Position numbers and translations under genes: made by a program. From Butyricimonas muris (lineage in GTDB: Bacteria; Bacteroidota; Bacteroidia; Bacteroidales; Marinifilaceae): DNA of 64,000 nucleotides. The stretch is taken from assembly GCF_046365375.1 (NCBI RefSeq), contig NZ_JBKEIT010000003.1, forward strand, positions 62,001-126,000, written 5' to 3'. The notes under the pieces are model-generated. The model was given only the letters and a program-made list of their open reading frames with translations, was not told the origin of the DNA and did not search any database. This document shows, piece by piece, positions 42,297 to 51,211 of this stretch (positions are counted from its first letter, which is position 1; the number at the start of each line of letters is the position of its first letter).

Positions 42297-44126
42297 ATGA
42301 GGTCATTAATTATAGCATTATTGTTATGTGTTATAGGGGGGACAAAGGTATTTGCCCAAAAGACGACATTCGAGGTTTCGGCACCTTCCGTGGTGGAAGT
42401 CGGGGAGCAATTCAGACTTTCCTACACGTTGAACAAGCAAGGTGAGAATTTGCAGGTTCCGACGTTAAAAGGATTCGATCTGCTGGCAGGTCCCTCGTTA
42501 AGTACTTCGATGAGTTTCTCCAATATAAACGGTAAAATGGAGCAAAGCTCACAGTTTACTTACACGTACGTGTTGGAGGCACGGGAGGAGGGTGAATACA
42601 CGATAGAGCCTGCGACAATCACCATTGACGGAAAGGAACATAAATCAGAGGCTATAAAAATTAAGGTAATCAAAGGCTCCGGGAACACTCAAGGAAACAC
42701 GAATGGCGGAAACCGGGGAACCACTCAACAGCGGGAAGAGCGGGGGAGTGCTTCAATAAAGAAAGATGATTTGTTTTTGAAGGTAGAAGTATCCCGTAAG
42801 TCTTTGTACGTGGGCGAGAGCTTGGAATTGACATTGAAAGTGTATTCCCGTGTGAATCTGGCGGATTTGCAATGGAAGAAGATTCCCGCTTTTGACGGAT
42901 TCATGACCGAGGAGAAAAAGATACAACAGATCAGGTTGAACCGGGAAGAGTATAATGGTAAGATTTACGATCAGGCGGGAGTATTACAGCAATTGATTCT
43001 GTTCCCGCAACACGCCGGAACTTTGACGATCGACCCGTATGAGATTGTTTGTTTGATTCGGCAGCGTACCACGGGGCGCTCCGGTAGTATATTTGACGAT
43101 TTCTTCGGAGGATACCGGGATGTGCGGGTACTCTGCGAGAGTGATCCGGTAAATATTACCGTGAAGAGTTTGCCGGAAACCGGGAAGCCTCTGGGCTTTA
43201 GCGGTATGGTCGGGACTCTTTCCATGAACACGTCGATATCTACCGATACATTGCGGGCAAATGACGCGTTGACTTATAAAGTGGTTTTGCGGGGGAACGG
43301 GAATATGAAATTATTGAACGCGCCCAAGATTAATTTCCCGCACGACTTTGACGTGTATGATCCGAAGATCACGAAAGATGTTACCGGGACTTCCGGGACG
43401 GTTACTTACGAGTACATCGTGATACCCCGTTACGCGGGTGAATACAAGATTCCTGCCGTGCAATATTCTTATTTCGATCCGAAGTCGAGTACCTACAAGA
43501 TGCTGAAAGGGGATGAATACACGATTCGTGTGGCGAAAGGGAATGAGGCAAGTTCCAACGCGGGAGAAGCGGCATTACAGTCGTTCAAAAAAGAAGATGT
43601 ACGCGTGTTGGGACAGGATATCCGTTATATCAAGTCCGGTAAGAGTGACTTGCGTCCGAAAGGGATACAGTATTTCGCGACGATGTCCTATTGGTTGAGT
43701 TTTATCATACCTTTCGTGTTGTTTGTGATCGGAATGATACTGAACCGTCGCCGGATTAAAGCGAATGCCGATTTGGTACGCGTGAAGAGTAAGACGGCAA
43801 ACAAAATGGCTCAGAAGCGTTTGAGAGCTGCCGCGGTTGCCATGAGAGCGGGTAATTCCGAACTATTCTATCAAGAAGTTTTGAACGCAATGTGGGGATA
43901 CGTCAGCTATAAATTGAATATAGCGGCTTCCGAATTGAACCGGGATAATATTAACGATCATTTGACTCGTCGAGGGGCAGATGCGGCTTTGATACAGGGA
44001 TTTATAGATGTACTTGATCATTGTGAATATGCCCGTTACGCTCCCGGGGCGAACCAAGGGGAGGAAATGGATAAGGTATACAAGGATAGTATATCCATTA
44101 TCACGAAGTTGGATAAAGCGATTTAG
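42297..44126 (+). CDS. batD: BatD-like oxygen-tolerance protein
   Basis: This 609-residue protein has a signal peptide (about 1-20, VFAQ), several immunoglobulin-like periplasmic domains (QFRLSYTLNKQGENLQVP near 37 to ISTDTLRANDALTYKVVLRG near 315) and one membrane helix (YWLSFIIPFVLFVIGMI, about 463-479), then a cytoplasmic helical part with RRGADAALIQGFIDVLDHCE near 562. This is the domain plan of BatD (DUF-type oxygen tolerance) proteins. It follows batC by 50 nt and precedes batE by 31 nt. A G/N/T-rich linker near 130-142 separates domains. Confidence 0.9.
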   Translation: MRSLIIALLLCVIGGTKVFAQKTTFEVSAPSVVEVGEQFRLSYTLNKQGENLQVPTLKGFDLLAGPSLSTSMSFSNINGKMEQSSQFTYTYVLEAREEGEYTIEPATITIDGKEHKSEAIKIKVIKGSGNTQGNTNGGNRGTTQQREERGSASIKKDDLFLKVEVSRKSLYVGESLELTLKVYSRVNLADLQWKKIPAFDGFMTEEKKIQQIRLNREEYNGKIYDQAGVLQQLILFPQHAGTLTIDPYEIVCLIRQRTTGRSGSIFDDFFGGYRDVRVLCESDPVNITVKSLPETGKPLGFSGMVGTLSMNTSISTDTLRANDALTYKVVLRGNGNMKLLNAPKINFPHDFDVYDPKITKDVTGTSGTVTYEYIVIPRYAGEYKIPAVQYSYFDPKSSTYKMLKGDEYTIRVAKGNEASSNAGEAALQSFKKEDVRVLGQDIRYIKSGKSDLRPKGIQYFATMSYWLSFIIPFVLFVIGMILNRRRIKANADLVRVKSKTANKMAQKRLRAAAVAMRAGNSELFYQEVLNAMWGYVSYKLNIAASELNRDNINDHLTRRGADAALIQGFIDVLDHCEYARYAPGANQGEEMDKVYKDSISIITKLDKAI

Positions 44127-44157
44127 GCAATTGAAAATGTACAATTGAAAATTGAAA

Positions 44158-44916
44158 ATGATGAAGAAGGTATATATAATTTTGGTTTTGCTGTTATCCG
44201 GTATTGTTGCGTTTGCCACTGATACCAAGGCTTTGGAAGACGAGGCGACAAAGATGTATCAAGAAGGGAATTACCAGAAAGCGATAGATTTGTATAACGA
44301 GATTCTGGCTGATGACATGGAGTCGGCTTCCGTGTATTATAACTTGGGAAACTGTTATTACAAGTTGGGAGAGATCGCTCTGTCCATTTTGAATTACGAA
44401 CGGGCTTTATTGCTCAACCCCGGGGATAAAGACGCCAAGTATAATCTAAAACTGGCACAACAGGCCACGGTGGATAATATCAAGGTTCTGCCGGAATTGT
44501 TTCTTGTACGTTGGTATAATGCGTTCGTGACCGCTTTCACGGCTGATCTGTGGGCTTATATTTCCGTGGCTCTTTTTATCGGTTTTCTGATCATGGCGGC
44601 ATTGTTTTTCTACGCGACATCCGTTTCTTTAAAGAAGAGTTGGTTTACTGTGGGAGTGATCCTGCTGCTCATGTCGATCATGACGATATTTTTTGCCTCG
44701 AAACAATATCATCGTATGACCAACAGGGATAGCGGTATAATCATGACTCCTAGCGTGGTGGTACGCGGTGCTCCCGACAGTAGCGGAACGGAATTGTTTG
44801 TCGTCCACGAGGGATTGAAAGTACAGGTTCTCGGTTCTTTGGGCGAATGGTACAACGTGCGTCTGGCCGACGGAAACGAGGGATGGGTTACTAAAGCCGA
44901 TTTGGAAAAGATATAG
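44158..44916 (+). CDS. batE: BatE-like TPR and SH3-domain membrane protein
   Basis: This 252-residue protein has a signal or membrane segment (about 3-21), two or three TPR units (about 24-105: KMYQEGNYQKAIDLYNEIL, SVYYNLGNCYYKLGEIALS), two membrane helices (about 128-150 and 158-176) and a C-terminal bacterial SH3 domain (VVVRGAPDSSGTELFVVHEG near 198, then WYNVRLADGNEGWV). This domain plan matches BatE. ATG 44158 (or 44161) is chosen; the TTG two codons earlier lies in repeat sequence. It is the last gene of the operon, followed after 17 nt by a strong intrinsic terminator. Confidence 0.9.
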   Translation: MMKKVYIILVLLLSGIVAFATDTKALEDEATKMYQEGNYQKAIDLYNEILADDMESASVYYNLGNCYYKLGEIALSILNYERALLLNPGDKDAKYNLKLAQQATVDNIKVLPELFLVRWYNAFVTAFTADLWAYISVALFIGFLIMAALFFYATSVSLKKSWFTVGVILLLMSIMTIFFASKQYHRMTNRDSGIIMTPSVVVRGAPDSSGTELFVVHEGLKVQVLGSLGEWYNVRLADGNEGWVTKADLEKI

Positions 44917-44933
44917 AGATAACTGCTTTCAGC

Positions 44934-44970
44934 AAAAGGATTGTTCATTTATTCTGAACAATCCTTTTTT
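44934..44970 (+). terminator. intrinsic terminator of the moxR-bat operon
   Basis: A 14-bp nearly perfect stem AAAAGGATTGTTCA/TGAACAATCCTTTT with a 7-nt loop runs into TTTT. It is among the clearest terminators in the window and lies 17 nt after the batE stop. Confidence 0.9.
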
Positions 44971-44987
44971 TAACCCAAAAAAAGGAT

Positions 44988-44995
44988 TACCTTTG
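44988..44995 (+). promoter_or_regulatory. -7 box upstream of the redoxin-like gene at 45025
   Basis: TACCTTTG matches TAnnTTTG and lies 29 nt before the ATG. Confidence 0.55.
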
Positions 44996-45024
44996 GTCGA
45001 TATGTACGGCGTTAAATATTTATT

Positions 45025-45828
45025 ATGAAATCATTTCTTTTTCTTTTATTAGTTTCTTTTTCTTTGAATACCTTTTCGCAAGAAATTACAGAAGAGAATT
45101 TTCGGAAGGCGGATAGTTTGATTTGGTTAGAGTATGAGCGTGCAATGGACTTTATCGATTCGTGTCGCAAAGTATGTCCGGGAATAGAAGATCAATTGGG
45201 AGAGCAAAGTAAACGGGTTTATACTATTGCTGCACGTAAAAATGTAGATAATGCCATTCGGTTCGCTGCGACACCGAGTGGATTGCAACGTTTGTTGTGG
45301 GTACGGGGGGATGTATCGAAAGATACTTTATTGTCAATACTAAAAGGATTACCGCTTGAGATGCAAAATTCACCTTATGGGAAAAGTCTTTTAATGCATA
45401 TTAATACAAACCAAATACAGGAATTGGATCATTGTTATGATTTCAAGGCTACAACGGTGGACGGTAAAGAATTTTCACTTGCTTCTTTGCGAGGGAAGAG
45501 GGTTTTATTTATTTATGATGGATTGGGATGCATGGGGCAAGGAGGAAGAGATTATTTGAATAATCTGTTTCAAAGTACTTCTCGTGATGATTTAGAGATT
45601 GTCGTGTATGGAAGTGTGTTTAATTTAGAGGAACTTGTGGAAATGAAGGTACGCTATCCTTTTGACTATATTTTTGTTTCGGATTTTCTGAAAGACCATA
45701 GTCCTATCAAAATTATTTATGGTACACAAGCTATGCCGACTTGTTTTCTCATCGATAGGGAAGGTATCGTTAGATTGAAATCCGAGGGGTTGGATACGGA
45801 AAGACTAGATAAATTATTAAGAGATTGA
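45025..45828 (+). CDS. periplasmic redoxin-like protein with a single active-site cysteine
   Basis: This 267-residue exported protein has a signal peptide (about 1-19, ending NTFSQ), an N-terminal helical domain (about 20-140), and a C-terminal redoxin/AhpC-TSA-like fold: DFKATTVDGKEFSLASLRGK near 143-162, FIYDGLGCMGQGG near 166, and TQAMPTCFLIDREGIVRL near 237. Where family members have CxxC, this one reads GLGCMGQGG, so only the first cysteine is present; a second Cys follows the cis-proline in MPTCF. It may be a peroxidase-like or non-shuffling variant. It stands alone, with its own promoter box, after the bat operon terminator. Codon use and A/T content are higher than in the bat genes. 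Confidence 0.75.
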   Translation: MKSFLFLLLVSFSLNTFSQEITEENFRKADSLIWLEYERAMDFIDSCRKVCPGIEDQLGEQSKRVYTIAARKNVDNAIRFAATPSGLQRLLWVRGDVSKDTLLSILKGLPLEMQNSPYGKSLLMHINTNQIQELDHCYDFKATTVDGKEFSLASLRGKRVLFIYDGLGCMGQGGRDYLNNLFQSTSRDDLEIVVYGSVFNLEELVEMKVRYPFDYIFVSDFLKDHSPIKIIYGTQAMPTCFLIDREGIVRLKSEGLDTERLDKLLRD

Positions 45829-45870
45829 TTTTTTCTCTTGTATTGGTTGATTTATTGGAACGTTTGTTTT

Positions 45871-46620
45871 TTAGCTGACGAGCCAAGATTTGAATTCGGA
45901 AGCTTTGTTTTTGCTGATATATATGCGTTCGGGGACTTCCGTGTCGAGGGTAACGAGTAGACGGTTGTCGAACCAGATGGTGATGTTCGTGACGCTGTCT
46001 TTTGCCACGATGAATTGTTTATTTGCCCGGGTGAAACGTGCCGGGTCGAGAGTGGTGATGATCTGTTCCAGTGTTTTGGAATAAGGGTATTTGTTTCCGT
46101 CTTTCAAGTAGATGCAGGTGTTTTTGTCTGTCGTGTAGAAGCAGGCGACGTCACGCAGGTTGACGGGGAGTAGCTTGTCCTTGTGTGGAATTAATAATCG
46201 ATCTTGGTATTTCGGGGATACAGTGAGTTGGGTTAGTTGTGCGAGGTATTGCACGATGTCTTGGCGGGTGAGTTTACTGTATTTGTCGAGAGCATGGCGG
46301 ATGTCTTCGACTTTTACCGGTTTCAACAGGTAGTCGATGCTGTTTACGCGGAAAGCCTCGATGGCGTACTGGTCGTAGGCAGTGGTGAAAACAATCGGGG
46401 TTTCCACGGTGATTTTGTCGAAGATGGCGAATGCAGAGCCGTCGGAGAGGTGGATGTCCATGAAGATCAGGTCGGGTGACAGGTTGGATTGCAGCCAGTG
46501 GACGGTTTGCGTGACACTTTCCGTATTACCGGCGATCCGGATACCGGAGTTTACACTCGTGATGATGTCGGCGAGGTTCTCGTAAGCGGCGGTTTCGTCT
46601 TCTACAATCAATACTCTCAT
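45871..46620 (-). CDS. LytTR-family response regulator
   Basis: This 249-residue regulator has a receiver domain (about 1-120) with the acidic pocket ED at 7-8, phospho-acceptor D56 region in LIFMDIHLSDG, FTTAYDQYA near 78 and the KP pair in LLKPVKV near 101. The C-terminal LytTR DNA-binding domain (about 145-245) has FYTTDKNTCIYLKDG near 162 and FTRANKQFIVAKDSV near 196. It pairs with the histidine kinase gene that ends 7 nt upstream. Targets unknown; LytTR factors usually bind direct repeats near envelope or competence-type genes. Confidence 0.93.
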   Translation of the reverse strand: MRVLIVEDETAAYENLADIITSVNSGIRIAGNTESVTQTVHWLQSNLSPDLIFMDIHLSDGSAFAIFDKITVETPIVFTTAYDQYAIEAFRVNSIDYLLKPVKVEDIRHALDKYSKLTRQDIVQYLAQLTQLTVSPKYQDRLLIPHKDKLLPVNLRDVACFYTTDKNTCIYLKDGNKYPYSKTLEQIITTLDPARFTRANKQFIVAKDSVTNITIWFDNRLLVTLDTEVPERIYISKNKASEFKSWLVS

Positions 46621-46627
46621 GGCAATG

Positions 46628-47656
46628 TCATTTTAATGGGAGGCAGACACGGAATGTCTCGTTATCTTGTTCTACCCGGATATGTTGATTCATTAATAAT
46701 TCAAAGCGTTTTCTAAGATTATTGAGTCCCGTTCCGTTTGTGTCGGGCGGGGTTAATTTCGGGTACACGGGATTGGTGATAACCAGTTCCCCGTTTTCGG
46801 TAAGATGGATGGAGATCGTCATTTTGTACTCGCTGTCGATGCGGTTGTGCACGATAACGTTTTCCACTATCGGGAGCAGGGAGAGTACCGGTAGTACCAG
46901 CGTGTCTTTCTGTCGTTCATCCACGTCGATGGAGAATACCAGTTTGTTGGCGAAACGTACCTCCATGACATACCGGAAGGATTGTATGAATTCGAGTTCC
47001 TCGCGCAGGGAAACGAGTCCCTTGTGATCGCTTTGCAGGATATAGCGGAAGATGTCCGACAATTGATTGACGTAGGTCAATGTTTTTTCATCATCTTTTT
47101 TGCGGATGAGGGAGGATATGCCGTTCAACGAGTTGAAGAAGAAGTGCGGGTTGATCTGGTTTGCGAGGGCGTCACAGCGGCTTTGCAGGTTCTCGAAGCG
47201 CAAGCGCTCTATTTCGTTCTCTTTTTCACGCTGTTTAGAGTAGAGCATGGAGATATATCCGACCACGGTACACAGGACACAGGTCACGGAGAACTGGGAG
47301 ATCAGCGTGCTACCCCGGAAGTCCGTGCGGATGCCGAAACGGGATACCGTGTACGAAATTCCCAAAAAGACGAGGTAAACAGCCAGCGTGACGAGAAAGG
47401 TACGTCCCAAACGCTGACGGAATGCTGCCGTGGGTAACGTTCGTAGGTTGTAGCGTATCAACCAAGCTATCAACCCCCAGAAGAATAATAAACGGTAAAT
47501 GAAGTAGGTGAAATACAGCGGGTAACTCTCTGCCGGCATCATGTTGATTTCCCACGGAAGGCAGGAGAGGTTGGGATATATGATGAAAATCGCACTGATC
47601 AGACTGATTAGCGGCAGTTTTCGGGATATGTAGAGGTCAAAAGCATCCATAGTCAT
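46628..47656 (-). CDS. LytS-like sensor histidine kinase
   Basis: This 342-residue inner-membrane kinase (His_kinase family of the LytS/YehU type) has four membrane helices in its first 140 residues, a cytoplasmic linker, then the phospho-acceptor region QINPHFFFNSLNGISSLIRK near 165 with its conserved His, an N-box VLPVLSLLPIVENVIVHN near 247 and a glycine box NGTGLNNLRKRFELL near 308. No extracellular sensor domain is visible, so the signal may be in the membrane. The frame is open upstream to 47869, but ATG 47656 is chosen since the 71 upstream codons lie in repeat and phase-poor sequence overlapping the nudC end. The response regulator follows after 7 nt. Confidence 0.9.
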   Translation of the reverse strand: MTMDAFDLYISRKLPLISLISAIFIIYPNLSCLPWEINMMPAESYPLYFTYFIYRLLFFWGLIAWLIRYNLRTLPTAAFRQRLGRTFLVTLAVYLVFLGISYTVSRFGIRTDFRGSTLISQFSVTCVLCTVVGYISMLYSKQREKENEIERLRFENLQSRCDALANQINPHFFFNSLNGISSLIRKKDDEKTLTYVNQLSDIFRYILQSDHKGLVSLREELEFIQSFRYVMEVRFANKLVFSIDVDERQKDTLVLPVLSLLPIVENVIVHNRIDSEYKMTISIHLTENGELVITNPVYPKLTPPDTNGTGLNNLRKRFELLMNQHIRVEQDNETFRVCLPLK

Positions 47657-47747
47657 ATTTTTTGTCGTTACAAAGAAAAAGAAAATAATTGAACCTTGCT
47701 CTTTCGGGAGAAGTAAAACGAAAAAAGAGGGAGGGAAAGCGAAAAAG

Positions 47748-47782
47748 GTTCGCCTGCAACTTGCAACTCGCCGCAGGCGAAC
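47748..47782. terminator. inverted repeat after nudC
   Basis: A perfect 10-bp stem GTTCGCCTGC/GCAGGCGAAC with a 15-nt loop built of ACTTGCAA-type words overlaps the nudC stop codon. It may end the nudC message. It belongs to the ACAAGTT repeat family. Confidence 0.5.
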
Positions 47783-48612
47783 TAATTGTTGTTTCTGAAA
47801 TATTCGATCATTTCGCTCGTGAGGCTGATGTCCGATTCGTTGGCGGGGATTTCCCGGCGGGGGAACCATTCAGCGACGGCGAGTTCGTCTTTGTCTAGGG
47901 TGATGTGGTCATTTCCCTCGACTTCTGCGAAGAAGCCCATGAGTAGGGTGTCGGAGAATGCCCAAGGTTGACTTTTGTAGTATTTGAGGTTTTTGACGTG
48001 CAGGCCGACTTCTTCCATGACTTCCCGGCGTACGGTTTCTTCCACGGATTCGCCTATTTCGGTGAATCCGGCGAGGAGGGCGTATCTCGTGTATTCGCGG
48101 TTGGCGTATTTGGATAACAGTATTTTGTCGCCGTTCGTGACGGCAACGATCACGGCGGGCATGATCTTGGGGTATTCCATGTTCCCGCATTTTTCACAAT
48201 GCATCATGCGTTCTTTGTCGTGGGCAGACATTTTTGCCCCGCAATGACTGCAAAAACGATGGTTGTCGTACCACTTGTGCAAGCTGTAAGCGGTGATTCC
48301 GGCGAAAGCGGAATGACGGGGAAAGGCTTTTCTGAACACGGAGATATCGACTAAACGGAACTCGCCTTGTTCCTCGGCAGGTCGGTCTATCCAATAGAAT
48401 CGGTCATCATCTATGGAGAACAGGTAGGTGGCGGATTGGAAAAGTGTGTCCGTGTCACCTCTCAACTCGCTGAAGCGGGGGAAACGTATGGCACCGTTTT
48501 GCTCGTGCAGGAGAACTTTACGGTTATTGAAACAGAGGGCGAAGTCTGTTGTTTCCGGTTTGCGATTGGAATAGGCGTTCGAGAATGTATGTGGTGCGAT
48601 GTCCTGTATCAT
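47782..48612 (-). CDS. nudC: NAD(+) diphosphatase
   Basis: NudC hydrolyses NAD(H) to NMN and AMP and can remove NAD caps from RNA. The 276-residue protein has an N-terminal domain, a zinc ribbon with CSHCGAKM near 121 and CEKCGNMEYPKI near 138, the Nudix box GFTEIGESVEETVRREVMEE (about 180-199, GX5EX7REUXEE) and the diagnostic downstream SQPWAFSDTLLMGFF near 216 that marks the NADH-specific branch. Start ATG 48612 is preceded by a TACCTTTG promoter box. It stands alone, with its own terminator-like repeat. Confidence 0.93.
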   Translation of the reverse strand: MIQDIAPHTFSNAYSNRKPETTDFALCFNNRKVLLHEQNGAIRFPRFSELRGDTDTLFQSATYLFSIDDDRFYWIDRPAEEQGEFRLVDISVFRKAFPRHSAFAGITAYSLHKWYDNHRFCSHCGAKMSAHDKERMMHCEKCGNMEYPKIMPAVIVAVTNGDKILLSKYANREYTRYALLAGFTEIGESVEETVRREVMEEVGLHVKNLKYYKSQPWAFSDTLLMGFFAEVEGNDHITLDKDELAVAEWFPRREIPANESDISLTSEMIEYFRNNN

Positions 48613-48652
48613 GGTGTTATACGCTGAGTTTTGAATAACTATTTATAGGGGA

Positions 48653-48660
48653 CAAAGGTA
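48653..48660 (-). promoter_or_regulatory. -7 box of nudC
   Basis: It reads TACCTTTG on the minus strand and lies 40 nt before the nudC ATG. It abuts the upstream operon terminator. Confidence 0.55.
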
Positions 48661-48664
48661 GGAT

Positions 48665-48716
48665 AAAAAGAGAGGATGTCAAAAGTACAACAGACTTTTG
48701 ACATCCTCTCTTTTTA
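48665..48716 (-). terminator. intrinsic terminator of the seven-gene TonB/ABC operon
   Basis: A perfect stem of about 22 bp (AAAAAGAGAGGATGTCAAAAGT and its complement, 7-nt loop) with A-tract and T-tract ends; it can act on both strands. It lies 12 nt after the stop of the last operon gene. Confidence 0.9.
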
Positions 48717-48728
48717 TGCGATTTTAAA

Positions 48729-49277
48729 CTACTTTACAATATCGTAGTCGATGCCTTCGACGTAGTAAATGACGTAGGCGTCTTTGTTGTTTTTCTTCAT
48801 CCATTTGCGCATTTTGAGGATGCTGTTTTTCTCGGAATCGCAGTGAGCCTCATCTTTTTCACCTTTGGCTTCTTCTTCTTTCAGTTCTTTTTCCCATTTG
48901 TCGATGTATTCTTTCGAGAAGCGTTGTTCTTTAAGAACACCGGTTACTGCGATCTCGGAATTGACTAATTCCCGGTTGAAGGATTTGATGTTACCACCGA
49001 CTTCTACGCGGATCGTGGTTTCGTCCGTGGGGTCGGAGATGAAGCAACGGCGTCCGGAGTGGGAGCAGGTGTGCTTCACGGGGCCTTGGAAGACAATGGT
49101 GTCATTGACACGTTGGTCAGCCACGGCGAGGAGATCATTGACTTTTAATGCTTTCTCGGTGATGCTCGTGGTTTGCTTTTGTGCATCGGCTTGGGTGTTC
49201 TTGGGTTTGCTTTTGCATGAAACGATAGAACAAGCGGCGATGCCGGTAGCGATGATTATAAGTGTTGATTTCTTCAT
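48729..49277 (-). CDS. lipoprotein with OB-fold-like domain (DUF4920-like)
   Basis: This 182-residue lipoprotein has lipobox CSIVSCKSK (Cys about 21), an OB-fold-like domain (about 40-120) with DTIVFQGPVKHTCSHSGRRC near 59-78, RVEVGGNIKSF near 90 and SEIAVTGVLKEQRF near 106, then a highly charged helical tail. The pattern CSHSGRRC is like the metal- or disulfide-type site seen in DUF4920 proteins. It is the last gene of the seven-gene unit, 11 nt after the DUF4857-like gene, and ends at the strong terminator. Function unknown. Confidence 0.7.
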   Translation of the reverse strand: MKKSTLIIIATGIAACSIVSCKSKPKNTQADAQKQTTSITEKALKVNDLLAVADQRVNDTIVFQGPVKHTCSHSGRRCFISDPTDETTIRVEVGGNIKSFNRELVNSEIAVTGVLKEQRFSKEYIDKWEKELKEEEAKGEKDEAHCDSEKNSILKMRKWMKKNNKDAYVIYYVEGIDYDIVK

Positions 49278-49288
49278 GATGATATAAT

Positions 49289-50500
49289 TTAGTTTTTAAT
49301 TCTTGCTATAAGGCAAACGGTGATAAAACCCGCTACGCCCGTGAACAGGGAGATGGCGGCTGCCGTGTATTTCGCGTAAGGTTTTTGACGGCGGTAGAGG
49401 GCGAGTGTTATGATCGCCAGCAAAGCGCCGAGTCCTAGGGCTGTGAAATGGTAAGCCGATACGCGGGGATAGATGTAGCTGTTGGAGCTGTCGCCGAACC
49501 CCACGGTAAAGGGAAAGAGGTAAGGAGATACCTTGTCCCACGTCGAGGGAGTGGCGGGGCGATAGAGGTCTGCCACTTGCTTCATCGTGCCGTTTTCCAA
49601 GGCATAGGTGTATTCGCCCGAGGGTGATTCCTTGACAACTGTCCAATAGAACATATTTGCCATGACGGATACGCGGTCGATGTCCGGGTTGATGCCTTCC
49701 AGTACCTTCACGAGGCGGTAACCGTCGGTGGAGAGATAATAGAGGGTGCCGTCCGTGTCGTAAAGGAAGCCGTAGAGGCTCCGGTTTTCCATTTCCTTGG
49801 GGAACATGGCGAGCGTTTTGATGCTTGTGCCGACTTTCGTGTCCTTGACGAAAGGTTTGCCGTTTGTCATCTTCACGTGGAAGAGGTTATCTCGGTTGTC
49901 GAGCACGAAATAACCTTCGTCGTATGATTTCATACTGGAGGGGATGCCCGCCACCCATTGTGCGGGTGCAGAGAATCCGGCTGCATCGAGGGCTTGCTGG
50001 AAGCGGGCGGATTTCTCTTCGTTCACCCGGTTCGTTTCCATGTCGATAAATTCGATACGCTCTTTCAGACGGAACATGTCGTCGGGGTTTTCGAGGTCTA
50101 CTTTCCCGGAACATGACTCGAACATGGGGTATAGTTCGATCACGGGTGTGTTTTTGTCCTTGGGCTTGTACCAGAAGAAAAAGTTATTGCGCGCGATCGC
50201 CTGTAAATCCACGGAAACCCCTTGAATGGAGTCGGGCAAGGCGTTTTCCATTGCCAATTGCCGGTAGTAGAACATGGGGAGTACCCGGTTGAATTCGGCG
50301 TCCGTGTACGAGTTGCCGTCGAGGTCCTTGCCCATGAGGCGTTCGTCAGCGGGATCGATGTAACAGAATTGGTTAATCACGGAACTGTAATACGTGAACG
50401 GGTAACGGACAGAGGAGTCCGTGGTGAGTTGCACGAGTGACGGGATGATCCATGATAAAAGGAATATGGAAAGCCCGATATATAGTATCTTTATTTTCAT
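49289..50500 (-). CDS. DUF4857-like membrane protein of an ABC transporter operon
   Basis: This 403-residue protein has an N-terminal membrane helix (about 3-22), a large periplasmic domain (about 30-320) with YIDPADERLMGKDLDGNSYT near 47-66, and two C-terminal helices (about 340-358 and 371-390). It resembles the DUF4857 proteins that accompany ABC transporter genes in Bacteroides; I recognise this by pattern and neighbourhood only. The frame is open 92 codons upstream but that overlaps the permease gene; ATG 50500 is chosen. It lies 20 nt after the permease gene. It may be a periplasmic partner of the transporter. Confidence 0.75.
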   Translation of the reverse strand: MKIKILYIGLSIFLLSWIIPSLVQLTTDSSVRYPFTYYSSVINQFCYIDPADERLMGKDLDGNSYTDAEFNRVLPMFYYRQLAMENALPDSIQGVSVDLQAIARNNFFFWYKPKDKNTPVIELYPMFESCSGKVDLENPDDMFRLKERIEFIDMETNRVNEEKSARFQQALDAAGFSAPAQWVAGIPSSMKSYDEGYFVLDNRDNLFHVKMTNGKPFVKDTKVGTSIKTLAMFPKEMENRSLYGFLYDTDGTLYYLSTDGYRLVKVLEGINPDIDRVSVMANMFYWTVVKESPSGEYTYALENGTMKQVADLYRPATPSTWDKVSPYLFPFTVGFGDSSNSYIYPRVSAYHFTALGLGALLAIITLALYRRQKPYAKYTAAAISLFTGVAGFITVCLIARIKN

Positions 50501-50520
50501 GTTTTCTTGATGTTTGATCG

Positions 50521-51189
50521 TTATTGCATGCCCTGTTTGAATCGGCGGATGGATATCTTCGGAAACAGGAACAGGATTATGATTGCCCCGCACAGGTAGG
50601 GAAGCATGGGGGTAAACGCTCCCGGTACGCCTTCCGTGATGAAGAGCGAGAGGAGGAGCAGGGCGATAATCGCGTTGCAGATGCGCTGTAACCACGTGGG
50701 TTCGAGTATAATCCAAGCGGTGAGCAGGTAGGCTGCCAGACCTGCCAGCATGTGCGGGAGTGTGGTAGAGAACCATGCCCCGATGACTTCACGGGGGAAG
50801 TTGAGGGATAGTCCCCAGAGAAAACAACCGTAGCAGACGGCGAAGGCGAGGAGTAACGCTGTAAACCCGTACGCCAGCATCAAGAAGATGATACGGTTTT
50901 CGCCCAAGGGGAGATGCAAGGTCAGTTTGAAGCGTTTCTTTACCATTTCCGGTATGAATTGCGCTATGCCGAGGATGATGCCCGCCAGCAGGGGAAACAT
51001 TTTCAATTGATCGAGAAGTACAACGTTCTTCTGGATAAATACTTCCCAGAGGTGGGGTATACCCACGTTGCGGGAGGCGCTGGATATACGCAGGGCGATG
51101 TATGCCATGCCCAACGCGAATACCGCGAAGATGAGCAGGAGTATCCAGCGGGTTTTGATCCACTCTTTAAAAAGTAGTGCTTTATTCAT
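50521..51189 (-). CDS. ABC transporter permease subunit
   Basis: This 222-residue protein has six predicted membrane helices (about 14-32, 58-75, 99-121, 130-150, 156-172 and 190-206), the plan of a one-domain ABC permease. Conserved family text is scarce. It sits between the ATP-binding subunit gene (22 nt upstream) and the DUF4857-like gene, and so very likely forms the membrane channel with that ATPase. Direction of transport is not readable; the topology without a binding protein suggests export or a membrane-remodelling role. Confidence 0.8.
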   Translation of the reverse strand: MNKALLFKEWIKTRWILLLIFAVFALGMAYIALRISSASRNVGIPHLWEVFIQKNVVLLDQLKMFPLLAGIILGIAQFIPEMVKKRFKLTLHLPLGENRIIFLMLAYGFTALLLAFAVCYGCFLWGLSLNFPREVIGAWFSTTLPHMLAGLAAYLLTAWIILEPTWLQRICNAIIALLLLSLFITEGVPGAFTPMLPYLCGAIIILFLFPKISIRRFKQGMQ

Positions 51190-51211
51190 GATCTTGATGT
51201 CGTTTTAGTGA

